DNA of 64,000 nt from Variovorax ginsengisoli (GCF_030486595.1 NZ_JAUJZH010000021.1:1-64000), one strand, 5' to 3'; positions 43,799 to 53,693 are shown, numbered from the stretch's first letter. Made by a program: numbers and translations. Notes: generated by a model from the sequence alone, not told the origin.

Positions 43799-44782
43799 AT
43801 GAAAACCTCTCTGATGAAGGCCATGTGCACCGCGGCGTCCGTCGCTGCGGCATTCTTGATTTCGCCGGTGGGTGCGTCGGCGCAGGCCTTTCCCGAAAAG
43901 CCCATTCGGATGGTGCTGCCGTTCCCTCCCGGCGGTGTAACCGACATCCTGGCCCGCGCACTCGCCGAGAAGCTCTCGCCGCGACTGGGCCAGCCGGTCA
44001 TCGTCGACAACAAGCCAGGTGCCGGCACTGTGCTGGCCTCCGACTACGTCGCGCGTGCACCGGCAGATGGCTACACGCTCTTGCTGGCAGCATCCTCGCT
44101 CGGCACCGCGCCCCTGCTCTATGACAAGGTGGGCTACGACGCGATCAAGAGCTTCGCACCCATCACGCAGGTCGCGTCGGTGGTGCATGTTCTTGTGGTC
44201 AACCAGGAACTTCCGATCAAGTCGGTGGCGGAGCTCGTCACGTATGCGAAGCTGCACCCTGGCAAGCTGAACTACGCCTCGACGGGCACGGGCACCTCCA
44301 CCCACCTCGAGGGCGAACTCTTCAAGAGCATGTCCAAGACCTACATGGTGCACATCCCCTACAAAGGTAGCGGCCCAGCGTTGACGGACGTGGTGGGTGG
44401 GCAGGTTGGCGTCATGATCGATGCACTCGGCTCATCGGGGCCTTTCATCAAATCCGGCAAGCTGCGTGCGTTGGCAGTGACCACGGCCAAGCGTTCGCAA
44501 TCAGTCCCTGAACTCCCGACAGTGTCCGAATCCGGCCTGCCGGGCTATGAAGCGATGCCATGGCTGGGACTGGTCGCGCCCGCTGGGACTCCCCAACCGG
44601 TGATCGACCGCATCTATCGCGAAGTGGTCGAGGTGCTCAAAGAACCTGAACTGCGCGAGCGATTCAAGGGCTGGGGTCTCGACATCATCGGCAACACGCC
44701 CGCAGAGTTCACGAGCTTTTTGCGTCGCGACATCGACCAATGGTCTCGGGTGATCTCGAGCGCCAAGATCAAGGCCGACTGA
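43799..44782 (+). CDS. Tripartite tricarboxylate-type (Bug/TctC) solute-binding protein
   Basis: 327 residues from ATG 43799, with a signal peptide ending ASAQA. Bug-family marks are FPEKPIRMVLPFPPGGVTDILAR and VDNKPGAGTVLASDYVARAPADGYTLL. No TctA/TctB membrane genes are nearby, which is usual for Burkholderiales, where many orphan Bug proteins exist. It probably binds a carboxylate related to the pathway. Confidence 0.9.
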   Translation: MKTSLMKAMCTAASVAAAFLISPVGASAQAFPEKPIRMVLPFPPGGVTDILARALAEKLSPRLGQPVIVDNKPGAGTVLASDYVARAPADGYTLLLAASSLGTAPLLYDKVGYDAIKSFAPITQVASVVHVLVVNQELPIKSVAELVTYAKLHPGKLNYASTGTGTSTHLEGELFKSMSKTYMVHIPYKGSGPALTDVVGGQVGVMIDALGSSGPFIKSGKLRALAVTTAKRSQSVPELPTVSESGLPGYEAMPWLGLVAPAGTPQPVIDRIYREVVEVLKEPELRERFKGWGLDIIGNTPAEFTSFLRRDIDQWSRVISSAKIKAD

Positions 44783-44813
44783 TGCGACAACTTGATGAAG
44801 CGGAGGCCTGCGC

Positions 44814-45998
44814 ATGAGGCTCACCCTGACCGACGAGCAGACCCTGATCCAATCCAGCGCGTTGGACTGGCTTGCGGGCTGCTATGACTTCCGGCAGCGC
44901 GAAGCGAGCTTGCACCGCGATGGCGGCTCTCCTGAAACCTGGACCGCTTTCGCCGAGATGGGCTGGTTGGGTCTTCCGATTCCGGAGGAAGCCGGTGGCT
45001 TGGGCATGGGACCCCTCGAGACGGGCCTGCTGATGCAGGCATTCGGCCGGCACCTGGTGACCGAGCCGTGGCACGCCTGCGTGCTGCAGGCCGGAAGGTT
45101 GTTGGCTCTCGTGGGCACACCGGAGCAGCGCGCTGACCTGCTGCCCGGCCTAGTGGCTGGCGAGTCGAGGTTGGCGCTTGCGCACATGGAGCCGGGAGAC
45201 CGGTTGCCGTGGACCTCTCGTCAGACCAAAGCCGCGAAGACCGCCTCTGGCTGGCGTCTTCAAGGCGAGAAGCGGCAGGTCGTCGGGGGGGCCGGCGCAT
45301 CGCGATGGATAGTTTCCGCCGCGGCGGAAAATGGCACACGTCTCTTCCTGGTGGACCCGGCAGCCGAAGGCGTTCGGGTCGACGCCTACGATACAACCAC
45401 AGGCGGACGTGCGGCGGATATCGTCTTCGATGGGGCCTCAGCCGAAGAATGCGAACCCGCTACTTCCAGCGCGGATACCGTCGCACTGCTGCACGAGGTC
45501 ATCGCCGAAGGCATCTTGGCTCGCGCCTGGGAAGCAACGGGCACCATGCAAGCGGCGTTGGCCCAGACCGCCGCGTACACGCAACAGCGCCGCCAATTCG
45601 GTCAAAGCCTCTCCCAGTTCCAAGTGATTCAGCATCGGTTGGCGGAAATGGCCGTGCAATGCACCGAGGCGCAGGCGGCCTGTGAGTTGGCGGCCATGCG
45701 CGTCGCTCTCGACGGGTCTAGCGCGATCGCCATGGCCGACTTCGTCAAGACGAAGGTCGGACGAGCCGCACGCTTCGTCGGCCAGGAGGCCGTCCAGTTG
45801 CATGGCGCCATGGGCGTCTGCGAGGAGTTGCCGGTGGCCGCCATGTTCCGAGCGCTTCTCGCCTTCGGACAACAGGATGGCGATGCGCCCTCACACGCCA
45901 CGTGGCTCGGTGACCTGTTGCTGAGTGACAAGGACTACGTCTACAGCCAGACGCTGCGCGAGGCGACAGCGCCTTCCAGGACCACAGCCACCGTATGA
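44814..45998 (+). CDS. Acyl-CoA dehydrogenase-family protein
   Basis: 394 residues. N-terminal helical domain (LTDEQTLIQSSALDWLAG, MGWLGLPIPEEAGGLGMG), beta domain and C-terminal helices with YTQQRRQFGQSLSQFQVIQHRLAEM and VQLHGAMGV. FAD-dependent alpha,beta-dehydrogenation is the family reaction. It overlaps the second dehydrogenase gene by 4 bases. Paired subunits of this kind form heteromeric acyl-CoA dehydrogenases for sterol-like or aromatic side chains. Confidence 0.88.
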   Translation: MRLTLTDEQTLIQSSALDWLAGCYDFRQREASLHRDGGSPETWTAFAEMGWLGLPIPEEAGGLGMGPLETGLLMQAFGRHLVTEPWHACVLQAGRLLALVGTPEQRADLLPGLVAGESRLALAHMEPGDRLPWTSRQTKAAKTASGWRLQGEKRQVVGGAGASRWIVSAAAENGTRLFLVDPAAEGVRVDAYDTTTGGRAADIVFDGASAEECEPATSSADTVALLHEVIAEGILARAWEATGTMQAALAQTAAYTQQRRQFGQSLSQFQVIQHRLAEMAVQCTEAQAACELAAMRVALDGSSAIAMADFVKTKVGRAARFVGQEAVQLHGAMGVCEELPVAAMFRALLAFGQQDGDAPSHATWLGDLLLSDKDYVYSQTLREATAPSRTTATV

Positions 45999-47149
45999 AC
46001 CTCGAATTGCAACCCGCTGAACTCGCCTTTCGCGATGAAGTCCGCGCATTCCTCGCCGACAACCTGACCGAGGCCTTGCGCCAGGGTCAGTCCAGCACGA
46101 CCTCGATGTATCCAGAGCCTGAGTTCTCCACGCCTTGGCAGCAAAAGCTGCAGGCGCGCGGATGGCTCGTCCCCCTGTGGCCGAAGGAGTGGGGCGGCAC
46201 CGGTTGGTCCTCCCTCCAGCGATTCATCTTCGAGACCGAATGTGCACTCGCCGGCGCACCTTTGGTGCATCCGATGGGGGTGCGACTGGTCGGCCCCGTC
46301 ATCATTCGCTACGGAACGGGCGAGCAGAAGCGGCGTTACCTGCCTCGGATCCTGTCGAGCGAGGACTATTGGTGCCAGGGATTCTCCGAAGCCAACGCGG
46401 GCTCGGACCTCGCGTCCCTGTCGCTGCGCGCCCGATCTGACGGAAGCGACTACGTGCTGAACGGCACCAAGATCTGGACCAGCTTTGCGCACCACGCCAA
46501 TCGCATGTTCGCCCTGGTCCGAACGAGCAATGAAGGCAAAAAGCAGCAGGGCATCAGCTTCCTGCTGGTCGACATGACGTTGCCCGGGATCAAGGTGCAC
46601 CCGATCCAAACGATTGGCGGCGACCACGAGGTCAATGAAGTGCATTTTGAGGATGTACGCGTCCCGCAAGCAGATCGCGTGGGAGAGGAGAACGCAGGTT
46701 GGGAGTGTGCCAAGTACCTGCTCGAGTTCGAGCGCGGCGCCGGCATCTTCAGTCCACGCCTACGCTCGCAGCTCAAGCGGATCGGTGAAGTGCTGCACTC
46801 GGCGGCCCGGCCGAACGATGAACTGCTGCGCCGCTTCGCCGAGGTGGCCACGGACGTCGACACCTTCGAATGGCTCGAGTTGCGTACGATGGGAAACCTC
46901 GCGCCGGGAACGAATCCAGGGCCGGCGTCCTCCATCCTCAAGCTACGTGCGAGCCGAATCAAGCAACTCATCGGGGAATTAGGGGTAGAAGCATTGGGCG
47001 GCGACAGCCTGCGCTGGCGCAGCGATCCAGCAGACGGCCGCAACACGGCAGGGACGCTGGTTCCTGAATACTGCAACAGTCGCGCGTACACCATCTTCGG
47101 TGGTGCGGCTGAAGTGCAGCTCGGCCTCATTGCAAAGAACTTCGTTTAG
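45995..47149 (+). CDS. Acyl-CoA dehydrogenase-family protein
   Basis: 384 residues. FAD and substrate marks include YWCQGFSEANAGSDLASLSLRA, GTKIWTSFAHHANRMFALVRT, and C-terminal VEALGG and FGGAAEVQLGLIAKNF. Its ATG overlaps the preceding dehydrogenase, so an obligate heteromer with 44814-45998 is likely. It is the last enzyme of this catabolic operon. Confidence 0.9.
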   Translation: MNLELQPAELAFRDEVRAFLADNLTEALRQGQSSTTSMYPEPEFSTPWQQKLQARGWLVPLWPKEWGGTGWSSLQRFIFETECALAGAPLVHPMGVRLVGPVIIRYGTGEQKRRYLPRILSSEDYWCQGFSEANAGSDLASLSLRARSDGSDYVLNGTKIWTSFAHHANRMFALVRTSNEGKKQQGISFLLVDMTLPGIKVHPIQTIGGDHEVNEVHFEDVRVPQADRVGEENAGWECAKYLLEFERGAGIFSPRLRSQLKRIGEVLHSAARPNDELLRRFAEVATDVDTFEWLELRTMGNLAPGTNPGPASSILKLRASRIKQLIGELGVEALGGDSLRWRSDPADGRNTAGTLVPEYCNSRAYTIFGGAAEVQLGLIAKNFV

Positions 47150-47434
47150 CCAAACCAAGGCGCCTTACGGCTTCTTCAGGAGACATCGTTCCGGTAAGGC
47201 GGGGATGCTTAAGGGCATCCTCGAATCTCACCACGATGAGATGCTCTCCGAAGACTTCGAGTCAGTCTGAGCCGATCGTTGGCATCGGCACGAACGAAGG
47301 AGATGGTTCGATGAATCCAGTCGATCAGTGCAAGAACGCAGAAGCGCGCGGCGGACAGGTTGCACGCCCGAACCCTGCGTCGCAGCCTCTGGCTCGACCC
47401 CGTCACTGAACCATCGAACGCCACACTGCGAGCG

Positions 47435-48463
47435 ATGCCGCGTTCCATGACAACCGTCGCATTTGCACATCCAGTCTATGTCCGGACCATTGTTGACTGC
47501 CTCAATGGCCGGGGCGTGGACTCGGTGACGCTGCTCACCGACGCTGGCTTGTCGTGGCAGGACCTCTCGAACGACCTTGGAATGATTGACCTCCTTGCCT
47601 TCCGCCAGTTCGCCTACAGGGCGATTCAGCGGAGCGGAGAATCCTCCTTGGGGTACCTGGCGGGTTCGATGCTGCAGCCGTACCACACACCCGTCGGCAT
47701 CGCCGCGGTGTCGGGAGGAAGCGTGCGTGAGGGTCTAGACTTTCTGAGCGCGCACGCCGATCTGCTGTTTCCAACTTTTGATTTTCAGGTCCAACACGGG
47801 CCCACCTCAAGCACATTGAGAATTCGACCGCTCGGGCCGATGTGCGACGCACATGTCTTCGCGTTGCACTCCATCCTCGGCTGGTCCCTCCATTTGCTGA
47901 AAGCAATGATCGGGAACTCTCCGGACGAAGTCGTTGTCGGCCTGCCCTATCCTCAACCGTCGGGACACGACGTTTCGTCGTCGCTGTTCGCCAAAAAACT
48001 GGTCTTCGACCAGGCTTGCCTGATGCTTCAGTTGCCCGTGGGGATGATCGATCGTCGGTGTCTCTTTGCCGATCAAGAGGCCTTCAAAAACGCCGCGCAA
48101 GATTGCCTGAGACAAAGGTCGGAATTCGGCTTCGGAGCGTTCGCGGAAAGAGTTCGTCGCTCGCTTCTCAAGCAACTCGCGCACAACCCCGTAGCCGCGG
48201 TGGTCGCGTCGGACCTGGGCGTCTCGCCGCGAAGGCTAGCTCGCCGGCTCGCGCAGTCTGGGGCCAGCTTCTCTGGTATCAAGGACGAAGTACGCAAGAG
48301 CCAAGCGGCCTGGTACCTCCAACATACCGATCTTTCGATCGAAACCATCGCGTCGCATCTTGGATACGCCGATCCCACGAATTTTGGCCGCAAGTTCAAG
48401 TGCTGGTACCTTGTTGCTCCAAGTCGAATGCGTCAAGAGTTCAAAGGCGTCCAACACCCGTGA
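47435..48463 (+). CDS. AraC-family regulator with arabinose-binding-type sensor
   Basis: 342 residues from ATG 47435; the open frame extends to a TTG at 47360. The N-terminal ~190 residues match the PF12625 type sensor (VYVRTIVDCLNGRGVDSVTLLTDAGLSW onward). The C-terminal AraC domain reads VVASDLGVSPRRLARRLAQSGASFSGI and ETIASHLGYADPTNFGRKFK. It follows the dehydrogenases by ~285 bp in the same direction and may regulate them or the porin. Confidence 0.85.
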   Translation: MPRSMTTVAFAHPVYVRTIVDCLNGRGVDSVTLLTDAGLSWQDLSNDLGMIDLLAFRQFAYRAIQRSGESSLGYLAGSMLQPYHTPVGIAAVSGGSVREGLDFLSAHADLLFPTFDFQVQHGPTSSTLRIRPLGPMCDAHVFALHSILGWSLHLLKAMIGNSPDEVVVGLPYPQPSGHDVSSSLFAKKLVFDQACLMLQLPVGMIDRRCLFADQEAFKNAAQDCLRQRSEFGFGAFAERVRRSLLKQLAHNPVAAVVASDLGVSPRRLARRLAQSGASFSGIKDEVRKSQAAWYLQHTDLSIETIASHLGYADPTNFGRKFKCWYLVAPSRMRQEFKGVQHP

Positions 48464-48493
48464 GAGTCTGGGCAAGGTCGATGATCGAACGCG

Positions 48494-48787
48494 TCATCTT
48501 CCGTTGCGATGATGTCGTTGATGAGAGACAGAAATCTCGACGCAGCGTTCGTTGAGCGCGATGCCGGAGCGGGTCAGATGAATTTTCCGAGCGGGACGGT
48601 GCAACAGTGACACCCTCAACGCCGACTCAAGTCGCGAGACGCTCCTGCTCACACTGGACCTATGCACGTTCAGTGCGGCCGCTGCCAGGGAGAAGTTGGT
48701 TAGAGAAGCCACATGGGCAAACACTCTGAGATCGTTGAGGCCGATCAATCTTTCCGCTGTCAATTGCGATTGGATGCTCTCGTCCAT
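48494..48787 (-). pseudogene. LysR-family regulator, N-terminal fragment
   Basis: 97 residues from ATG 48787. It contains the whole winged helix (LNDLRVFAHVASLTNFSLAAAALNVHRSSVSRSVSRLESAL) but ends after RSGIALNERC, so the effector domain of ~200 residues is absent. The 3' part was lost before the AraC gene. It may still bind DNA but is probably a relic. Confidence 0.75.
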
Positions 48788-48956
48788 TGGCAGCCTCTTC
48801 TCTCTATCCTGGCACCCAAAACTGACCGCTTGCGAACTCCTAGCGCGGCAATAAAGGTCAAGCAGAACCTCGCGAACCAGAGCAGGGACGACAAGGGCAA
48901 CCGTCCATCGTCGATTGCCCTTTGTCATCGTTTCCAGGAACCCTGGCGTGTTCTGA

Positions 48957-50210
48957 TCAGAATATGTGACGGAAGCCGAGGTCGTATCCCATCGACTTGT
49001 TCGGTACAGCGTTGCCTACTCCACCCGGAGCAGTCGCGGTGTAGAACCCAGGCGCGCCCCCGACAGCAAGGGCGGCGCCATTCTTGTTGTCGAGGTAAGA
49101 GGCGCTGGCGTACAGCGCAGACCGTTTGGAGAGGTTGTAGACGTATCCGATGGCGAACTGGTCAGCCTCGGGCTGGGAGGCAAAAACACCAACTGGCAAA
49201 TTGTTATATCTGACCTCAGACCACGAAGCGCGGATCAACGATGCGCCGACCGGGATGCTGAATCCAAGGAGGGCGCCGTTCGCCCCAGGTTTAGTGGTTC
49301 CGACAGGATTGAAGGTGTTGGTGGCGAAGTTGACATCCTGCTTGTTGTTCGAATACTCGCCAAATAGCTTCACCATGCCGAAGTCGTACGATGCGCCGAT
49401 GCTCCAGATGTCGAGGTTGGTCGTCGTGCCAACGAAGAAGTTCGATGCGATTGTGCTTCTCGCAAATGCAACCGCGGTGTCGAGCGGGCCTGACATGTAG
49501 CCAAGCCGACCCCCGATATAGCGGCCAGCGCGCGCGTTGTCGGCCGTTGCAAGCGCTGGGTTTGCCACCACCGCCGCGACGCCAGGTGGCGTCAGGCCGC
49601 CCGGGTCGTAGTTGGTCTTCTCGTTGAGGGCATATAGAAACTGGCCATAGATGCCTCCCAGATTGGGCGGCAGGAGGTAGCCGATTGAGTTGGAAGCGCG
49701 AATATAGTTTGGATTCGATTGAAAGCCGCTGCCCGGCACGCCAAGCGCGGCGCCGCCGCTGGCTGTGTAGATCAGGCTGCCTCCCACGCCAAGATTGCCA
49801 AAGGGATCAAACACGGCGTCGTTCCAATAGGTCGGCGTGTAGTCGCGGCCGAGACGAATCTCACCGAGGCCACTCGACAGACTCACCGTGGATCTCCGAT
49901 TGAAAGCAATGCCGCCTCCGGTTGCAGCGCCACTCCCAGTATCTGGCGACATGCCCGCCTCGAGCCAGAAGCTTGCTGCGAACCCCCCGCCCAGGTCTTC
50001 GGTTCCGCGAAAGCCAAGCCGGCTGGTCGTGTAGCCGCTGCTCGAAAGAGCGGTTTTGGAAACGTCGACGGCCAAGCCTGAAGGCGTGACGGACTGGTTT
50101 TTGTAGCCGCTTACGGCCATGTCAATGACCCCGAAGAGGGTTACGGATGACTGCGCAGAGGCAGCGCCCACGACCATCAAAGTTGCTAAGCCAACCAAGG
50201 ATCTTCTCAT
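48957..50210 (-). CDS. Beta-proteobacterial outer-membrane porin
   Basis: 417 residues from ATG 50210. Signal peptide (RRSLVGLATLMVVGAASAQ), then a 16-strand porin of the Omp32/OpcP type: SSVTLFGVIDMAVSGYKNQ, SRLGFRGTEDLGGGFAASFWLEAG, RRSTVSLSSGLGEIRLGRDYTPTYWN, and the C-terminal GYDLGFRHIF with final Phe for BAM recognition. It probably lets the pathway substrate cross the outer membrane. It is transcribed toward the regulator genes. Confidence 0.92.
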   Translation of the reverse strand: MRRSLVGLATLMVVGAASAQSSVTLFGVIDMAVSGYKNQSVTPSGLAVDVSKTALSSSGYTTSRLGFRGTEDLGGGFAASFWLEAGMSPDTGSGAATGGGIAFNRRSTVSLSSGLGEIRLGRDYTPTYWNDAVFDPFGNLGVGGSLIYTASGGAALGVPGSGFQSNPNYIRASNSIGYLLPPNLGGIYGQFLYALNEKTNYDPGGLTPPGVAAVVANPALATADNARAGRYIGGRLGYMSGPLDTAVAFARSTIASNFFVGTTTNLDIWSIGASYDFGMVKLFGEYSNNKQDVNFATNTFNPVGTTKPGANGALLGFSIPVGASLIRASWSEVRYNNLPVGVFASQPEADQFAIGYVYNLSKRSALYASASYLDNKNGAALAVGGAPGFYTATAPGGVGNAVPNKSMGYDLGFRHIF

Positions 50211-50716
50211 GTGAGTCTCACTAGGGTTAGACATGAACCACGGTGTCGGCGGCACCCCATCGCGCCTCCGACCGGTCCGATGTCAACCTCCAAATCCGGA
50301 GGGTGAGACATTCCACCAAGCCTTCAAATGAGGGATCGGCCCATCATGCAAAGTTGACCAACAATCATGCAAAGCGAGCGACCTAAACGTCCATGTTGCA
50401 TGCATGAGACAAGCGCGCATCGAACTCTGTTGAAGGCCGCCGCCGCATGTGCGAGCACTGCATGCTTGCTTGCGCATGGCGCCGCCCCTCGATGAGGAAT
50501 CGTTCGAAATTGCGTCGGCTCCGGGTGCCGTCAATCGCCCACTGGCAGATCTGCGGGGAAGGCCGGCCGGTTGTAGCAGGCAGGCACGCGGCCGATTGGC
50601 TTGTGGCCGTCAATGTCAGTTCGCTGTACATGGCCGAAGGGTGAGGTAAGGCTCGCCACCGGTCAGTCGCACACGCGCGTTCGGCATGTCCGCTGCGCCA
50701 CTGTGTCATCTTCCTG
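50211..50716. other. Gap without a supported gene
   Basis: Upstream of the porin; it should hold the porin promoter near 50.22-50.35 kb. I see no frame with a recognisable family up to the IS21 end at 50717. Confidence 0.5.
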
Positions 50717-50784
50717 CACATAGGAGCCAGTTCGTATCCGGCGTAGTGGAGCCACTGCGTTTGCGGCATATTGGAGCCACTTGA
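50717..50784. repeat. Multiple terminal repeats of the second IS21-family element
   Basis: TAGGAGCCAGT (from 50721), TAGTGGAGCCACT (from 50744) and TATTGGAGCCACTT (from 50769) are three copies of a GGAGCCA-centred repeat, about 24 bp apart. Such multiple end repeats bind the IS21 transposase. No matching end is seen after istB, so the right end is probably lost. Confidence 0.6.
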
Positions 50785-50861
50785 GTTGAAGGACACCTCG
50801 ATCTGAATGGGTTGTTGCGTGCTGAAGTGGGCGACTTGATGAAGCCCCCACGGAGGCAGCG

Positions 50862-52406
50862 ATGAGCCGAAGGAGAATCGAGATGTTCCAGTACCGAATC
50901 GCCCTTGCGCAGATGCGCCGGGGCGCCTCCGAGCGAGAGATCGCGCGAAGTCATTGCATGGGCCGGCATAAGGTGGCGGACCTGCGCGCGTTGGCCGAGC
51001 AGCACGGGTGGCTCGACGCGCAAACTCGTTTCCCCGAGGACGCCGAGATCGCCGCCGCTCTTGGCGCGCCCAAGCTGGCCGCCTCCACCGTCTCGACCCT
51101 GGAGGCGCATCGCGAACGCATCGCCGGCTGGCTCGATCAGGGCGTGCAGGGCACCACGATCCTGGAGGCGCTGCAGCGCAATCACGGCTACCGGGGCAGC
51201 TACTCGTCGGTGTATCGCATGATCGTTTCGATCCGCGGCGATCGATTGCCCGATGCGACCGTGCCGTTGAGCTTCGCCCCGGGCGAGGCGGCGCAGGTCG
51301 ACTTCGGCGCCGGCCCCGTGCTCATGCATCCGGCGGGCACTCTGCGGCGTACCTGGGCGTTCGTGATGACGCTGTGCTTCAGTCGCCACCAGTACGTCGT
51401 GTTCGTGTGGGATCAGACCGTGGCGACCTGGCTGGGCTGCCACCGGCGCGCCTTCGAATGGTTCAACGCCGTTCCGAGGCGCCTGATCATCGACAACGCC
51501 AAGTGCGCGATCGTGAAGGCGTGCATCTACGACCCCGTCGTGCAGCGCGCGTATGCCGAGTGTGCCGAGGGGTACAGCTTCAAGATCGACCCGTGTGCCC
51601 CGAGGGACCCGAAGAAGAAGGGGGTCGTCGAAGCCGGGGTCAAATACGTCAAAGGCAGCTTCGTGCCGCTGCGCGAGTTCCGCGACCTGGCCGACCTCAA
51701 TGCATAGGCGCGCACCTGGGTCATGCAGCAAGCCGGCGTGCGCGTGCACGGCACGACCCGCCGGGCGCCACTGGCGCTGTTCGAACTGGAGCGCACGCAG
51801 CTGCAGACACTGCCCGCGGTCGCGCCGGATCTGGGCACCTGGCACAAGGTGTCGGTGCACCGCGACTGCCATGTCGCGCATGACCGGGTGCTGTACTCCG
51901 TGCCGTTCACGCTGGTGGGCAAGACGCTGTGGATGCGCGCCACCGACTCCACTGTGTTCCTGTACAAGGACCACCAGTTGGTGGCCAGCCACCCGCGAGG
52001 CCAGCGCCCGGGCCAAAGCGTGAGCGTGCGCGACCACCTGCCACCGGCGGCGCGCCAGTTCTTCGCCCATGACCGTGCGTGGTGCCTGCAGCAGGCACGT
52101 GAAGTCGGCGCTGCGTGTGCCGAGCTCGTCGAGCGGTTGCTGGCCGACCGCATCCTGGAGCGCGTGCGCGCGGCCCAGGGCGTACTGCGGCTACGCGACA
52201 GGTTCGGCGCCGCGCGCCTGGAGGCCGCATGTGCCCGAGCGCTGCTTCACGCGAGCCCGTATTACCGCACTGTCAAGACGATCCTCACCGGGGGCTTCGA
52301 CCAACAACCGATGGATGCCGCCGACGTCGCTCACATCCATGCCCCGGGCGCGCGCTTCGCGCGCAGCGCGCAACTGCTGTTCAACCCCGACGCCCCGCGT
52401 CACTGA
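50862..52406 (+). pseudogene. istA: IS21-family transposase IstA with an in-frame amber stop
   Basis: The frame is collinear from MSRRRIEMFQYRIALAQMRRG through the integrase core (APGEAAQVDFGAGPVLMHPAG with catalytic Asp, RLIIDNAKCAIVKA, DPKKKGVVEAGVKYVKGSFV with Glu) to the C-terminus at 52406. A single TAG at 51705-51707 interrupts it where the family has Gln (DLNAQAR). The truncated product keeps the catalytic core but lacks the C-terminal ~230 residues. A CAG to TAG change is enough to explain this. Confidence 0.85.
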
Positions 52407-52423
52407 CCCGAGGAGTGCTCATC

Positions 52424-53042
52424 ATGAATCCCATGCCGGCCCTCAGCCCGCACCTGAAGCAACTGCGCCTGTCGGGCATCCTCGACTCGCTGGAGGCGCG
52501 CAACCGCCAGGCCATCGATTCGAAGCTCGCCTACACCGAGTTCCTCGCGCGGCTCATCGAGGACGAGGTCGCGCGCCGCGAACAAAAGCAGTTCACCTGC
52601 CGGCTGCGACGCGCGGCGTTCCGCAGCAACAAGACACTGGACCAGTTCGACTTCGACCGCCTGCCGCAACTCAACCGCGCGTTGGTGCACGAGCTGGCCA
52701 CCGGGCGCTATCTCGACGAGCGCGCGCCGGTGCTGATCGTTGGGCCGTGTGGCACCGGCAAAAGCCATCTGGCGCAGGCACTGGGCCACTGCGCGGTGCG
52801 CCAAGGCGTGGATGTCACCTTCGGCAGCAGCGCGCGAGCGGCTGCTCGAGATGGTGGCGGAGCAGGGCCGCGAGGGATTGGCGACGCCCGAGCTTGTCGC
52901 GCCCGCGGTGCAGCCTTCGCAGGCAGCGCTGTTCGATGAGGATGCGCTGGTGGATCTGGGCGGTGTCAGCATGTTCTACGACGATGGGATCGAAGAGGAG
53001 GAAGAGGACGAGGAAGAGCGCGCGCCGGCGCCGATGGGCTGA
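52424..53042 (+). pseudogene. istB: IS21-family IstB, N-terminal half fused out of frame to a foreign acidic tail
   Basis: IstB runs normally from MNPMPALSPHLKQLRLSGIL to the Walker A site GPCGTGKSHLAQALGHCAVRQGVDV and then stops matching near 52825. The downstream sequence, in another frame, reads ERLLEMVAEQGREGLATPELV and ends with a run of Glu/Asp (GIEEEEEDEEERAPAPMG) at 53042. That tail is not IstB. It is probably the 3' end of a backbone gene exposed by the deletion. Confidence 0.7.
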
Positions 53043-53135
53043 TCACCAGCCCGATCGCTGCTACTTGGGTTGGAGGGCCAAACTGCTGAAATCAGTTGCG
53101 CATCTGTAGCCCAACGATCGGACGGCGCTGCAGCG

Positions 53136-53345
53136 TCAGGACTTCTTACCGGGTCGGCGTTGCAGTTCGAGGTATTTTGCCCACAAGCGTGAGGTCTCCG
53201 CTTCGATTTCCGCTTCCTTTTCTTCCTCGAAGGCCGCAGGGGCCCGTGCATTCGCCCGCGTGCTCTCATCGTCCGAATCGAGAGGATTGGGCCACGGTGG
53301 AAACGGCCAGTAGGGATCGCGCGGCGGTGGTGGGACGTCTGCCAT
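53136..53345 (-). CDS. Small Pro-rich, charged hypothetical protein
   Basis: 69 residues from ATG 53345. Begins MADVPPPPRDPYWPFPPWPNP, followed by a charged helix (EEEKEAEIEAETSRLWAKYLELQRR). The compositional logic looks like a real small protein. The family is unrecognised. Confidence 0.5.
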   Translation of the reverse strand: MADVPPPPRDPYWPFPPWPNPLDSDDESTRANARAPAAFEEEKEAEIEAETSRLWAKYLELQRRPGKKS

Positions 53346-53452
53346 GACAGCGACCATCCTAGCGAGAGTGCTGTGCACTTATCGAGGATCTGCCCTTACG
53401 AATCACGCGCGGATCCTGTACCTTGATCTGAGACGCATCAGATCAAGCAGAT

Positions 53453-53693
53453 ATGACCGCCACCAACAAGTACAGAACCCGCAAGCTCTTCCAGATCCGC
53501 ATCCACCGCCCCGGTCACACTTTCGGGGTGCAGGTAGGTCATAAGTGCCGTCTTCTGCCTCGCGCGTCGGCTGCCCGCGTCGCCCGCCGTTTTCGGGAGG
53601 CAGGGCATACCGTGACGATTGATTCCCATCCTAGTCAAGCTCACGCCGGCACAGGTCTCCTGGCTCGCCACCCGTTACCCGCTGTCGATTTAG
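53453..53693 (+). CDS. Small basic hypothetical protein, possibly frameshifted
   Basis: From ATG 53453 the frame reads MTATNKYRTRKLFQIRIHRP to TVTIDSH. A +1 change near 53625 gives a natural-looking end (ILVKLTPAQVSWLATRYPLSI) and a stop at 53691-53693. Without the shift the frame fuses into the methyltransferase. The start of that enzyme at 53702 has its own ribosome-binding site (AGGTG), so a separate small gene is more likely. Confidence 0.35.

Noticed and set aside
41583-43961. 792-codon minus-strand open frame opposite the acyl-CoA synthetase
   Set aside because: Antisense shadow. The plus-strand protein has complete CoA-ligase and ATP-grasp motifs.
50383-50796. 137-codon minus-strand frame upstream of the IS21 istA
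   Set aside because: It reads through the IS21 terminal repeats and has no recognisable family.
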